Source: Oscheius dolichura (lineage: Eukaryota; Nematoda; Chromadorea; Rhabditida; Rhabditidae). From it: a stretch of 64,000 nucleotides of DNA. The stretch lies in contig CAKOAU010000008.1 in assembly GCA_932521035.1 (NCBI GenBank), forward strand, positions 1 through 64,000, in the 5' to 3' direction. This document shows positions 22,831 to 36,600 of this stretch, piece by piece. Position 1 is the stretch's first letter; each line of letters opens with the position of its first letter. The notes under the pieces were generated by a model. That model was not told the origin of the DNA. It did not search any database and saw nothing but the letters and a program-made list of their open reading frames with translations. A program made the translations under genes and the position numbers.

Positions 22831-23910
22831 TACCACCACGTCCACCGTAATGCCGTGTCCACCGTTTAGGCTTAACTTTTCTACCACCACGTCCACCGTA
22901 ATGCCGTGTCCACCGTTTAGGCTTAACTTTTCTACCACCGTAATGCCGTGTCCACCGTTTAGGCTTAACTTTTCTACCACCGTAACGCCGTGTCCACCGT
23001 TTAGGCTTAACTTTTCTACCACCACGTCCACCGTAACGCCGTGTCCACCGTTTAGGCTTAACTTTTCTACCACCACGTCCACCGTAACGCCGTGTCCACC
23101 GTTTAGGCTTAACTTTTCTACCACCACGTCCACCGTAATGCCGTGTCCACCGTTTGGGCTTAACTTTTCTACCACCGTAATGCCGTGTCCACCGTTTAGG
23201 CTTAACTTTTCTACCACCGTAATGCCGTGTCCACCGTTTAGGCTTAACTTTTCTACCACCACGTCCACCGTAATGCCGTGTCCACCGTTTGGGCTTAACT
23301 TTTCTACCACCGTAATGCCGTGTCCACCGTTTAGGCTTAACTTTTCTACCACCGTAATGCCGTGTCCACCGTTTAGGCTTAACTTTTCTACCACCGTAAT
23401 GCCGTGTCCACCGTTTAGGCTTAACTTTTCTACCACCGTAATGCCGTGTCCACCGTTTAGGCTTAACTTTTCTACCACCACGTCCACCGTAACGCCGTGT
23501 CCACCGTTTAGGCTTAACTTTTCTACCACCACGTCCACCGTAACGCCGTGTCCACCGTTTAGGCTTAACTTTTCTACCACCGTAATGCCGTGTCCACAGT
23601 TTAGGCTTAACTTTTCTACCACCGTAATGCCGTGTCCACCGTTTAGGCTTAACTTTTCCACCACCGTAATGCCGTGTCCACCGTTTAGGATTAACTTTTC
23701 TACCACCGTAATGCCGTGTCCACCGTTTAGGCTTAACTTTTCTACCACCGTAATGCCGTGTCCACCGTTTAGGCTTAACTTTTCTACCACCGTAATGCCG
23801 TGTCCACCGTTTAGGATTAACTTTTCCACCACCGTAATGCCGTGTCCACCGTTTAGGCTTAACTTTTCTACCACCACGTCCACCGTAACGTCGTGTCCAC
23901 CGTTTAGGCT

Positions 23911-26900
23911 AAACTTTTCTACCACCACGCCCACCGTAACGCCGTGTCCACCGTTTAGGCTTAACTTTTCTACCACCGTAATGCCGTGTCCACCGTTTAG
24001 GCTTAACTTTTCTACCACCACGTCCACCGTAATGCCGTGTCCACCGTTTAGGCTTAACTTTTCTACCACCGTAATGCCGTGTCCACCGTTTAGGCTTAAC
24101 TTTTCTACCACCGTAATGCCGTGTCCACCGTTTAGGCTTAACTTTTCTACCACCGTAATGCCGTGTCCACCGTTTAGGCTTAACTTTTCTACCACCGTAA
24201 TGCCGTGTCCACCGTTTAGGCTTAACTTTTCTACCACCGTAATGCCGTGTCCACCGTTTAGGCTTAACTTTTCTACCACCGTAATGCCGTGTCCACCGTT
24301 TAGGCTTAACTTTTCTACCACCGTAACGCCGTGTCCACCGTTTAGGCTTAACTTTTCTACCACCGTAATGCCGTGTCCACCGTTTAGGCTTAACTTTTCT
24401 ACCACCGTAATGCCGTGTCCACCGTTTAGGCTTAACTTTTCTACCACCGTAATGCCGTGTCCACCGTTTAGGCTTAACTTTTCTACCACCGTAATGCCGT
24501 GTCCACCGTTTAGGCTTAACTTTTCTACCACCGTAACGCCGTGTCCACCGTTTAGGCTTAACTTTTCTACCACCGTAATGCCGTGTCCACCGTTTAGGCT
24601 CAACTTTTCTACCACCACGTCCACCGTAATGCCGTGTCCACCGTTTAGGCTTAACTTTTCTACCACCGTAATGCCGTGTCCACCGTTTAGGCTTAACTTT
24701 TCTACCACCGTAATGCCGTGTCCACCGTTTAGGCTTAACTTTTCTACCACCACGTCCACCGTAATGCCGTGTCCACCGTTTAGGCTTAACTTTTCTACCA
24801 CCGTAATGCCGTGTCCACCGTTTAGGCTTAACTTTTCTACCACCGTAATGCCGTGTCCACCGTTTAGGCTTAACTTTTCTACCACCGTAATGCCGTGTCC
24901 ACCGTTTAAGCTTAACTTTTCTACCACCGCAATGCCGTGTCCACCGTTTAGGCTTAACTTTTCTACCACCGTAACGCCGTGTCCACCGTTTAGGCTTAAC
25001 TTTTCTACCACCACGTCCACCGTAATGCCGTGTCCACCGTTTAGGCTTAACTTTTCTACCACCACGTCCACCGTAATGCCGTGTCCACCGTTTAGGCTTA
25101 ACTTTTCTACCACCACGTCCACCGTAATGCCGTGTCCACCGTTTAGGCTTAACTTTTCTACCACCGTAATGCCGTGTCCACCGTTTAAGCTTAACTTTTC
25201 TACCACCGTAATGCCGTGTCCACCGTTTAGGCTTAACTTTTCTACCACCGTAATGCCGTGTCCACCGTTTAGGCTTAACTTTTCTACCACCACGTCCACC
25301 GTAATGCCGTGTCCACCGTTTAGGCTTAACTTTTCTACCACCGTAATGCCGTGTCCACCGTTTAAGCTTAACTTTTCTACCACCGTAATGCCGTGTCCAC
25401 CGTTTAGGCTTAACTTTTCTACCACCGTAATGCCGTGTCCACCGTTTAGGCTTAACTTTTCTACCACCGTAATGCCGTGTCCACCGTTTAGGCTTAACTT
25501 TTCTACCACCACGTCCACCGTAATGCCGTGTCCACCGTTTAGGCTTAACTTTTCTACCACCGTAATGCCGTGTCCACCGTTTAGGCTTAACTTTTCTACC
25601 ACCACGTCCACCGTAATGCCGTGTCCACCGTTTAGGCTTAACTTTTCTACCACCGTAATGCCGTGTCCACCGTTTAGGCTTAACTTTTCTACCACCGTAA
25701 TGCCGTGTCCACCGTTTAGGCTTAACTTTTCTACCACTACGTCCACCGTAATGCCGTGTCCACCGTTTAGGCTTAACTTTTCTACCACCGTAATGCCGTG
25801 TCCACCGTTTAGGCTTAACTTTTCTACCACCGTAATGCCGTGTCCACCGTTTAAGCTTAACTTTTCTACCACCGTAATGCCGTGTCCACCGTTTAGGCTT
25901 AACTTTTCTACCACCGTAATGCCGTGTCCACCGTTTAGGCTTAACTTTTCTACCACCACGTCCACAGTAATGCCGTGTCCACCGTTTAGGCTTAACTTTT
26001 CTACCACCGTAATGCCGTGTCCACCGTTTAGGCTTAACTTTTCTACCACCGTAATGCCGTGTCCACCGTTTAAGCTTAACTTTTCTACCACCGTAATGCC
26101 GTGTCCACCGTTTAGGCTTAACTTTTCTACCACCGTAATGCCGTGTCCACCGTTTAGGCTTAACTTTTCTACCACCACGTCCACAGTAATGCCGTGTCCA
26201 CCGTTTAGGCTTAACTTTTCTACCACCACGTCCACAGTAATGCCGTGTCCACCGTTTAGGCTTAACTTTTCTACCACCACGTCCACAGTAATGCCGTGTC
26301 CACCGTTTAGGCTTAACTTTTCTACCACCGTAATGCCGTGTCCACCGTTTAGGCTTAACTTTTCTACCACCGTAATGCCGTGTCCACCGTTTAAGCTTAA
26401 CTTTTCTACCACCGCAATGCCGTGTCCACCGTTTAGGCTTAACTTTTCTACCACCGTAACGCCGTGTCCACCGTTTAGGCTTAACTTTTCTACCACCACG
26501 TCCACCGTAATGCCGTGTCCACCGTTTAGGCTTAACTTTTCTACCACCACGTCCACCGTAATGCCGTGTCCACCGTTTAGGCTTAACTTTTCTACCACCA
26601 CGTCCACCGTAATGCCGTGTCCACCGTTTAGGCTTAACTTTTCTACCACCGTAATGCCGTGTCCACCGTTTAAGCTTAACTTTTCTACCACCGTAATGCC
26701 GTGTCCACCGTTTAGGCTTAACTTTTCTACCACCACGTCCACCGTAATGCCGTGTCCACCGTTTAGGCTTAACTTTTCTACCACCGTAATGCCGTGTCCA
26801 CCGTTTAAGCTTAACTTTTCTACCACCGTAATGCCGTGTCCACCGTTTAGGCTTAACTTTTCTACCACCGTAATGCCGTGTCCACCGTTTAGGCTTAACT

Positions 26901-29900
26901 TTTCTACCACCGTAATGCCGTGTCCACCGTTTAGGCTTAACTTTTCTACCACCGTAATGCCGTGTCCACCGTTTAGGCTTAACTTTTCTACCACCGTAAT
27001 GCCGTGTCCACCGTTTAAGCTTAACTTTTCTACCACCGCAATGCCGTGTCCACCGTTTAGGCTTAACTTTTCTACCACCGTAACGCCGTGTCCACCGTTT
27101 AGGCTTAACTTTTCTACCACCACGTCCACCGTAATGCCGTGTCCACCGTTTAGGCTTAACTTTTCTACCACCACGTCCACCGTAATGCCGTGTCCACCGT
27201 TTAGGCTTAACTTTTCTACCACCACGTCCACCGTAATGCCGTGTCCACCGTTTAGGCTTAACTTTTCTACCACCGTAATGCCGTGTCCACCGTTTAAGCT
27301 TAACTTTTCTACCACCGTAATGCCGTGTCCACCGTTTAGGCTTAACTTTTCTACCACCACGTCCACCGTAATGCCGTGTCCACCGTTTAGGCTTAACTTT
27401 TCTACCACCGTAATGCCGTGTCCACCGTTTAAGCTTAACTTTTCTACCACCGTAATGCCGTGTCCACCGTTTAGGCTTAACTTTTCTACCACCGTAATGC
27501 CGTGTCCACCGTTTAGGCTTAACTTTTCTACCACCACGTCCACCGTAATGCCGTGTCCACCGTTTAGGCTTAACTTTTCTACCACCGTAATGCCGTGTCC
27601 ACCGTTTAGGCTTAACTTTTCTACCACCACGTCCACCGTAATGCCGTGTCCACCGTTTAGGCTTAACTTTTCTACCACCGTAATGCCGTGTCCACCGTTT
27701 AGGCTTAACTTTTCTACCACCGTAATGCCGTGTCCACCGTTTAGGCTTAACTTTTCTACCACCGTAATGCCGTGTCCACCGTTTAAGCTTAACTTTTCTA
27801 CCACCGTAATGCCGTGTCCACCGTTTAGGCTTAACTTTTCTACCACCGTAATGCCGTGTCCACCGTTTAGGCTTAACTTTTCTACCACCACGTCCACAGT
27901 AATGCCGTGTCCACCGTTTAGGCTTAACTTTTCTACCACCACGTCCACAGTAATGCCGTGTCCACCGTTTAGGCTTAACTTTTCTACCACCGTAATGCCG
28001 TGTCCACCGTTTAGGCTTAACTTTTCTACCACCGTAATGCCGTGTCCACCGTTTAAGCTTAACTTTTCTACCACCGTAATGCCGTGTCCACCGTTTAGGC
28101 TTAACTTTTCTACCACCGTAATGCCGTGTCCACCGTTTAGGCTTAACTTTTCTACCACCACGTCCACAGTAATGCCGTGTCCACCGTTTAAGCTTAACTT
28201 TTCTACCACCGCAATGCCGTGTCCACCGTTTAGGCTTAACTTTTCTACCACCGTAACGCCGTGTCCACCGTTTAGGCTTAACTTTTCTACCACCACGTCC
28301 ACCGTAATGCCGTGTCCACCGTTTAGGCTTAACTTTTCTACCACCACGTCCACCGTAATGCCGTGTCCACCGTTTAGGCTTAACTTTTCTACCACCACGT
28401 CCACCGTAATGCCGTGTCCACCGTTTAGGCTTAACTTTTCTACCACCGTAATGCCGTGTCCACCGTTTAAGCTTAACTTTTCTACCACCATAATGCCGTG
28501 TCCACCGTTTAGGCTTAACTTTTCTACCACCACGTCCACAGTAATGCCGTGTCCACCGTTTAAGCTTAACTTTTCTACCACCGTAATGCCGTGTCCACCG
28601 TTTAGGCTTAACTTTTCTACCACCGTAATGCCGTGTCCACCGTTTAGGCTTAACTTTTCTACCACCGTAATGCCGTGTCCACCGTTTAGGCTTAACTTTT
28701 CTACCACCGTAATGCCGTGTCCACCGTTTAGGCTTAACTTTTCTACCACCGTAATGCCGTGTCCACCGTTTAAGCTTAACTTTTCTACCACCGCAATGCC
28801 GTGTCCACCGTTTAGGCTTAACTTTTCTACCACCGTAACGCCGTGTCCACCGTTTAGGCTTAACTTTTCTACCACCACGTCCACCGTAATGCCGTGTCCA
28901 CCGTTTAGGCTTAACTTTTCTACCACCACGTCCACCGTAATGCCGTGTCCACCGTTTAGGCTTAACTTTTCTACCACCGTAATGCCGTGTCCACCGTTTA
29001 AGCTTAACTTTTCTACCACCGTAATGCCGTGTCCACCGTTTAGGCTTAACTTTTCTACCACCACGTCCACCGTAATGCCGTGTCCACCGTTTAGGCTTAA
29101 CTTTTCTACCACCGTAATGCCGTGTCCACCGTTTAAGCTTAACTTTTCTACCACCGTAATGCCGTGTCCACCGTTTAGGCCTAACTTTTCTACCACCGTA
29201 ATGCCGTGTCCACCGTTTAGGCTTAACTTTTCTACCACCACGTCCACCGTAATGCCGTGTCCACCGTTTAGGCTTAACTTTTCTACCACCGTAATGCCGT
29301 GTCCACCGTTTAGGCTTAACTTTTCTACCACCACGTCCACCGTAATGCCGTGTCCACCGTTTAGGCTTAACTTTTCTACCACCGTAATGCCGTGTCCACC
29401 GTTTAGGCTTAACTTTTCTACCACCGTAATGCCGTGTCCACCGTTTAGGCTTAACTTTTCTACCACCGTAATGCCGTGTCCACCGTTTAAGCTTAACTTT
29501 TCTACCACCGTAATGCCGTGTCCACCGTTTAGGCTTAACTTTTCTACCACCGTAATGCCGTGTCCACCGTTTAGGCTTAACTTTTCTACCACCACGTCCA
29601 CAGTAATGCCGTGTCCACCGTTTAGGCTTAACTTTTCTACCACCACGTCCACAGTAATGCCGTGTCCACCGTTTAGGCTTAACTTTTCTACCACCGTAAT
29701 GCCGTGTCCACCGTTTAGGCTTAACTTTTCTACCACCGTAATGCCGTGTCCACCGTTTAAGCTTAACTTTTCTACCACCGTAATGCCGTGTCCACCGTTT
29801 AGGCTTAACTTTTCTACCACCGTAATGCCGTGTCCACCGTTTAGGCTTAACTTTTCTACCACCACGTCCACAGTAATGCCGTGTCCACCGTTTAAGCTTA

Positions 29901-32900
29901 ACTTTTCTACCACCGCAATGCCGTGTCCACCGTTTAGGCTTAACTTTTCTACCACCGTAACGCCGTGTCCACCGTTTAGGCTTAACTTTTCTACCACCAC
30001 GTCCACCGTAATGCCGTGTCCACCGTTTAGGCTTAACTTTTCTACCACCACGTCCACCGTAATGCCGTGTCCACCGTTTAGGCTTAACTTTTCTACCACC
30101 ACGTCCACCGTAATGCCGTGTCCACCGTTTAGGCTTAACTTTTCTACCACCGTAATGCCGTGTCCACCGTTTAAGCTTAACTTTTCTACCACCGTAATGC
30201 CGTGTCCACCGTTTAGGCTTAACTTTTCTACCACCGTAATGCCGTGTCCACCGTTTAGGCTTAACTTTTCTACCACCACGTCCACCGTAATGCCGTGTCC
30301 ACCGTTTAGGCTTAACTTTTCTACCACCGTAATGCCGTGTCCACCGTTTAAGCTTAACTTTTCTACCACCGTAATGCCGTGTCCACCGTTTAGGCTTAAC
30401 TTTTCTACCACCGTAATGCCGTGTCCACCGTTTAGGCTTAACTTTTCTACCACCGTAATGCCGTGTCCACCGTTTAAGCTTAACTTTTCTACCACCGTAA
30501 TGCCGTGTCCACCGTTTAGGCTTAACTTTTCTACCACCACGTCCACCGTAATGCCGTGTCCACCGTTTAGGCTTAACTTTTCTACCACCGTAATGCCGTG
30601 TCCACCGTTTAAGCTTAACTTTTCTACCACCGTAATGCCGTGTCCACCGTTTAGGCTTAACTTTTCTACCACCGTAATGCCGTGTCCACCGTTTAGGCTT
30701 AACTTTTCTACCACCGTAATGCCGTGTCCACCGTTTAGGCTTAACTTTTCTACCACCGTAATGCCGTGTCCACCGTTTAGGCTTAACTTTTCTACCACCG
30801 TAATGCCGTGTCCACCGTTTAAGCTTAACTTTTCTACCACCGCAATGCCGTGTCCACCGTTTAGGCTTAACTTTTCTACCACCGTAACGCCGTGTCCACC
30901 GTTTAGGCTTAACTTTTCTACCACCACGTCCACCGTAATGCCGTGTCCACCGTTTAGGCTTAACTTTTCTACCACCACGTCCACCGTAATGCCGTGTCCA
31001 CCGTTTAGGCTTAACTTTTCTACCACCACGTCCACCGTAATGCCGTGTCCACCGTTTAGGCTTAACTTTTCTACCACCGTAATGCCGTGTCCACCGTTTA
31101 AGCTTAACTTTTCTACCACCGTAATGCCGTGTCCACCGTTTAGGCTTAACTTTTCTACCACCACGTCCACCGTAATGCCGTGTCCACCGTTTAGGCTTAA
31201 CTTTTCTACCACCGTAATGCCGTGTCCACCGTTTAAGCTTAACTTTTCTACCACCGTAATGCCGTGTCCACCGTTTAGGCTTAACTTTTCTACCACCACG
31301 TCCACCGTAATGCCGTGTCCACCGTTTAGGCTTAACTTTTCTACCACCGTAATGCCGTGTCCACCGTTTAAGCTTAACTTTTCTACCACCGTAATGCCGT
31401 GTCCACCGTTTAGGCTTAACTTTTCTACCACCGTAATGCCGTGTCCACCGTTTAGGCTTAACTTTTCTACCACCGTAATGCCGTGTCCACCGTTTAGGCT
31501 TAACTTTTCTACCACCGTAATGCCGTGTCCACCGTTTAGGCTTAACTTTTCTACCACCGTAATGCCGTGTCCACCGTTTAAGCTTAACTTTTCTACCACC
31601 GCAATGCCGTGTCCACCGTTTAGGCTTAACTTTTCTACCACCGTAACGCCGTGTCCACCGTTTAGGCTTAACTTTTCTACCACCACGTCCACCGTAATGC
31701 CGTGTCCACCGTTTAGGCTTAACTTTTCTACCACCACGTCCACCGTAATGCCGTGTCCACCGTTTAGGCTTAACTTTTCTACCACCACGTCCACCGTAAT
31801 GCCGTGTCCACCGTTTAGGCTTAACTTTTCTACCACCGTAATGCCGTGTCCACCGTTTAAGCTTAACTTTTCTACCACCGTAATGCCGTGTCCACCGTTT
31901 AGGCTTAACTTTTCTACCACCACGTCCACCGTAATGCCGTGTCCACCGTTTAGGCTTAACTTTTCTACCACCGTAATGCCGTGTCCACCGTTTAAGCTTA
32001 ACTTTTCTACCACCGTAATGCCGTGTCCACCGTTTAGGCTTAACTTTTCTACCACCGTAATGCCGTGTCCACCGTTTAGGCTTAACTTTTCTACCACCAC
32101 GTCCACCGTAATGCCGTGTCCACCGTTTAGGCTTAACTTTTCTACCACCGTAATGCCGTGTCCACCGTTTAGGCTTAACTTTTCTACCACCGTAATGCCG
32201 TGTCCACCGTTTAAGCTTAACTTTTCTACCACCGTAATGCCGTGTCCACCGTTTAGGCTTAACTTTTCTACCACCGTAATGCCGTGTCCACCGTTTAGGC
32301 TTAACTTTTCTACCACCACGTCCACAGTAATGCCGTGTCCACCGTTTAGGCTTAACTTTTCTACCACCACGTCCACAGTAATGCCGTGTCCACCGTTTAG
32401 GCTTAACTTTTCTACCACCGTAATGCCGTGTCCACCGTTTAGGCTTAACTTTTCTACCACCGTAATGCCGTGTCCACCGTTTAAGCTTAACTTTTCTACC
32501 ACCGTAATGCCGTGTCCACCGTTTAGGCTTAACTTTTCTACCACCGTAATGCCGTGTCCACCGTTTAGGCTTAACTTTTCTACCACCACGTCCACAGTAA
32601 TGCCGTGTCCACCGTTTAAGCTTAACTTTTCTACCACCGTAATGCCGTGTCCACCGTTTAGGCTTAACTTTTCTACCACCACGTCCACAGTAATGCCGTG
32701 TCCACCGTTTAAGCTTAACTTTTCTACCACCGCAATGCCGTGTCCACCGTTTAGGCTTAACTTTTCTACCACCACGTCCACCGTAATGCCGTGTCCACCG
32801 TTTAGGCTTAACTTTTCTACCACCACGTCCACCGTAATGCCGTGTCCACCGTTTAGGCTTAACTTTTCTACCACCACGTCCACCGTAATGCCGTGTCCAC

Positions 32901-35900
32901 CGTTTAGGCTTAACTTTTCTACCACCGTAATGCCGTGTCCACCGTTTAAGCTTAACTTTTCTACCACCGTAATGCCGTGTCCACCGTTTAGGCTTAACTT
33001 TTCTACCACCGTAATGCCGTGTCCACCGTTTAGGCTTAACTTTTCTACCACCACGTCCACCGTAATGCCGTGTCCACCGTTTAGGCTTAACTTTTCTACC
33101 ACCGTAATGCCGTGTCCACCGTTTAAGCTTAACTTTTCTACCACCGTAATGCCGTGTCCACCGTTTAGGCTTAACTTTTCTACCACCGTAATGCCGTGTC
33201 CACCGTTTAGGCTTAACTTTTCTACCACCGTAATGCCGTGTCCACCGTTTAGGCTTAACTTTTCTACCACCACGTCCACCGTAATGCCGTGTCCACCGTT
33301 TAGGCTTAACTTTTCTACCACCGTAATGCCGTGTCCACCGTTTAGGCTTAACTTTTCTACCACCACGTCCACCGTAATGCCGTGTCCACCGTTTAGGCTT
33401 AACTTTTCTACCACCGTAATGCCGTGTCCACCGTTTAGGCTTAACTTTTCTACCACCGTAATGCCGTGTCCACCGTTTAGGCTTAACTTTTCTACCACTA
33501 CGTCCACCGTAATGCCGTGTCCACCGTTTAGGCTTAACTTTTCTACCACCGTAATGCCGTGTCCACCGTTTAGGCTTAACTTTTCTACCACCGTAATGCC
33601 GTGTCCACCGTTTAAGCTTAACTTTTCTACCACCGTAATGCCGTGTCCACCGTTTAGGCTTAACTTTTCTACCACCGTAATGCCGTGTCCACCGTTTAGG
33701 CTTAACTTTTCTACCACCACGTCCACAGTAATGCCGTGTCCACCGTTTAGGCTTAACTTTTCTACCACCACGTCCACAGTAATGCCGTGTCCACCGTTTA
33801 GGCTTAACTTTTCTACCACCGTAATGCCGTGTCCACCGTTTAGGCTTAACTTTTCTACCACCGTAATGCCGTGTCCACCGTTTAGGCTTAACTTTTCTAC
33901 CACCACGTCCACCGTAATGCCGTGTCCACCGTTTAGGCTTAACTTTTCTACCACCGTAATGCCGTGTCCACCGTTTAGGCTTAACTTTTCTACCACCGTA
34001 ATGCCGTGTCCACCGTTTAGGCTTAACTTTTCTACCACCGTAATGCCGTGTCCACCGTTTAGGCTTAACTTTTCTACCACCGTAATGCCGTGTCCACCGT
34101 TTAGGCTTAACTTTTCTACCACCGTAATGCCGTGTCCACCGTTTAGGCTTAACTTTTCTACCACCGTAATGCCGTGTCCACCGTTTAGGCTTAACTTTTC
34201 TACCACCGTAATGCCGTGTCCACCGTTTAGGCTTAACTTTTCTACCACCGCAATGCCGTGTCCACCGTTTAGGCTTAACTTTTCTACCACCGTAACGCCG
34301 TGTCCACCGTTTAGGCTTAACTTTTCTACCACCACGTCCACCGTAATGCCGTGTCCACCGTTTAGGCTTAACTTTTCTACCACCACGTCCACCGTAATGC
34401 CGTGTCCACCGTTTAGGCTTAACTTTTCTACCACCACGTCCACCGTAATGCCGTGTCCACCGTTTAGGCTTAACTTTTCTACCACCGTAATGCCGTGTCC
34501 ACCGTTTAAGCTTAACTTTTCTACCACCGTAATGCCGTGTCCACCGTTTAGGCTTAACTTTTCTACCACCACGTCCACCGTAATGCCGTGTCCACCGTTT
34601 AGGCTTAACTTTTCTACCACCGTAATGCCGTGTCCACCGTTTAAGCTTAACTTTTCTACCACCGTAATGCCGTGTCCACCGTTTAGGCTTAACTTTTCTA
34701 CCACCGTAATGCCGTGTCCACCGTTTAGGCTTAACTTTTCTACCACCACGTCCACCGTAATGCCGTGTCCACCGTTTAGGCTTAACTTTTCTACCACCGT
34801 AATGCCGTGTCCACCGTTTAGGCTTAACTTTTCTACCACCACGTCCACCGTAATGCCGTGTCCACCGTTTAGGCTTAACTTTTCTACCACCGTAATGCCG
34901 TGTCCACCGTTTAGGCTTAACTTTTCTACCACCGTAATGCCGTGTCCACCGTTTAGGCTTAACTTTTCTACCACCGTAATGCCGTGTCCACCGTTTAAGC
35001 TTAACTTTTCTACCACCGTAATGCCGTGTCCACCGTTTAGGCTTAACTTTTCTACCACCGTAATGCCGTGTCCACCGTTTAGGCTTAACTTTTCTACCAC
35101 CACGTCCACAGTAATGCCGTGTCCACCGTTTAGGCTTAACTTTTCTACCACCACGTCCACAGTAATGCCGTGTCCACCGTTTAGGCTTAACTTTTCTACC
35201 ACCGTAATGCCGTGTCCACCGTTTAGGCTTAACTTTTCTACCACCACGTCCACCGTAATGCCGTGTCCACCGTTTAGGCTTAACTTTTCTACCACCGTAA
35301 TGCCGTGTCCACCGTTTAGGCTTAACTTTTCTACCACCGTAATGCCGTGTCCACCGTTTAAGCTTAACTTTTCTACCACCGTAATGCCGTGTCCACCGTT
35401 TAGGCTTAACTTTTCTACCACCGTAATGCCGTGTCCACCGTTTAGGCTTAACTTTTCTACCACCGTAATGCCGTGTCCACCGTTTAGGCTTAACTTTTCT
35501 ACCACCACGTCCACAGTAATGCCGTGTCCACCGTTTAGGCTTAACTTTTCTACCACCGTAATGCCGTGTCCACCGTTTAGGCTTAACTTTTCTACCACCA
35601 CGTCCACAGTAATGCCGTGTCCACCGTTTAGGCTTAACTTTTCTACCACCGTAATGCCGTGTCCACCGTTTAGGCTTAACTTTTCTACCACCGTAATGCC
35701 GTGTCCACCGTTTAAGCTTAACTTTTCTACCACCGTAATGCCGTGTCCACCGTTTAGGCTTAACTTTTCTACCACCGTAATGCCGTGTCCACCGTTTAGG
35801 CTTAACTTTTCTACCACCGTAATGCCGTGTCCACCGTTTAGGCTTAACTTTTCTACCACCACGTCCACAGTAATGCCGTGTCCACCGTTTAGGCTTAACT

Positions 35901-36600
35901 TTTCTACCACCGTAATGCCGTGTCCACCGTTTAGGCTTAACTTTTCTACCACCACGTCCACAGTAATGCCGTGTCCACCGTTTAGGCTTAACTTTTCTAC
36001 CACCACGTCCACAGTAATGCCGTGTCCACCGTTTAGGCTTAACTTTTCTACCACCGTAATGCCGTGTCCACCGTTTAGGCTTAACTTTTCTACCACCACG
36101 TCCACAGTAATGCCGTGTCCACCGTTTAGGCTTAACTTTTCTACCACCACGTCCACAGTAATGCCGTGTCCACCGTTTAAGCTTAACTTTTCTACCACCG
36201 TAATGCCGTGTCCACCGTTTAGGCTTAACTTTTCTACCACCGTAATGCCGTGTCCACCGTTTAGGCTTAACTTTTCTACCACCGTAATGCCGTGTCCACC
36301 GTTTAGGCTTAACTTTTCTACCACCGTAATGCCGTGTCCACCGTTTAGGCTTAACTTTTCCACCACCGTAATGCCGTGTCCACCGTTTAGGCTTAACTTT
36401 TCTACCACCGTAATGCCGTGTCCACCGTTTAGGCTTAACTTTTCTACCACCGTAATGCCGTGTCCACCGTTTAGGCTTAACTTTTCTACCACCGTAATGC
36501 CGTGTCCACCGTTTAGGCTTAACTTTTCTACCACCGTAATGCCGTGTCCACCGTTTAGGCTTAACTTTTCTACCACCGTAATGCCGTGTCCACCGTTTAG
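23911..36600 (+). repeat. Satellite domain 2: no CTAAAC, GCAATG-led motifs
   Basis: CTAAAC is absent from here to about 42600. In its place a motif recurs: a TTAAGCTT unit, a GCAATG unit, usually a GTAACG unit, then two or three 51-bp GTAATG units. GCAATG sits at 24929, 26414, 27038, 28211, 28793, 29915, 30842, 31601, 32732 and 34250. The spacings (1485, 624, 1173, 582, 1122, 927, 759, 1131, 1518) differ from one another partly by single unit lengths of 42 or 51. This fits repeated segmental copying with unit-sized gains and losses. The insert variant CACAGTAATG is common here. Confidence 0.75.

Larger units (their letters stand above)
2694..23910 (+). repeat. Satellite domain 1: 51-bp-rich, CTAAAC and TTTGGG variants
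   Basis: This part mixes 42- and 51-bp units with frequent GTAACG. Here CTAAAC is scattered from about 3415 to 23911, TTTGGG is seen between about 10.7 and 23.3 kb, and AGGATT, GTCGACC and the 9-bp-insert variants ACGCCC, ACGTTC, AAGTCC and CATGTCC also occur. It contains the 1,653-bp and 3,543-bp duplications and the homogeneous runs of 51-bp units. Confidence 0.75.

Noticed and set aside
2827-36576. Minus-strand frame of 11,249 codons repeating VVEKLSLNGGHGIT
   Set aside because: The frame starts on a repeat-internal GTG and ends only because a 1-bp deletion in a degenerate edge unit shifts it. It has no non-repeat domain except a few residues after that shift, and the CTTCAC founder variant breaks the same frame three times just to the right. 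It is a by-product of a period divisible by three.
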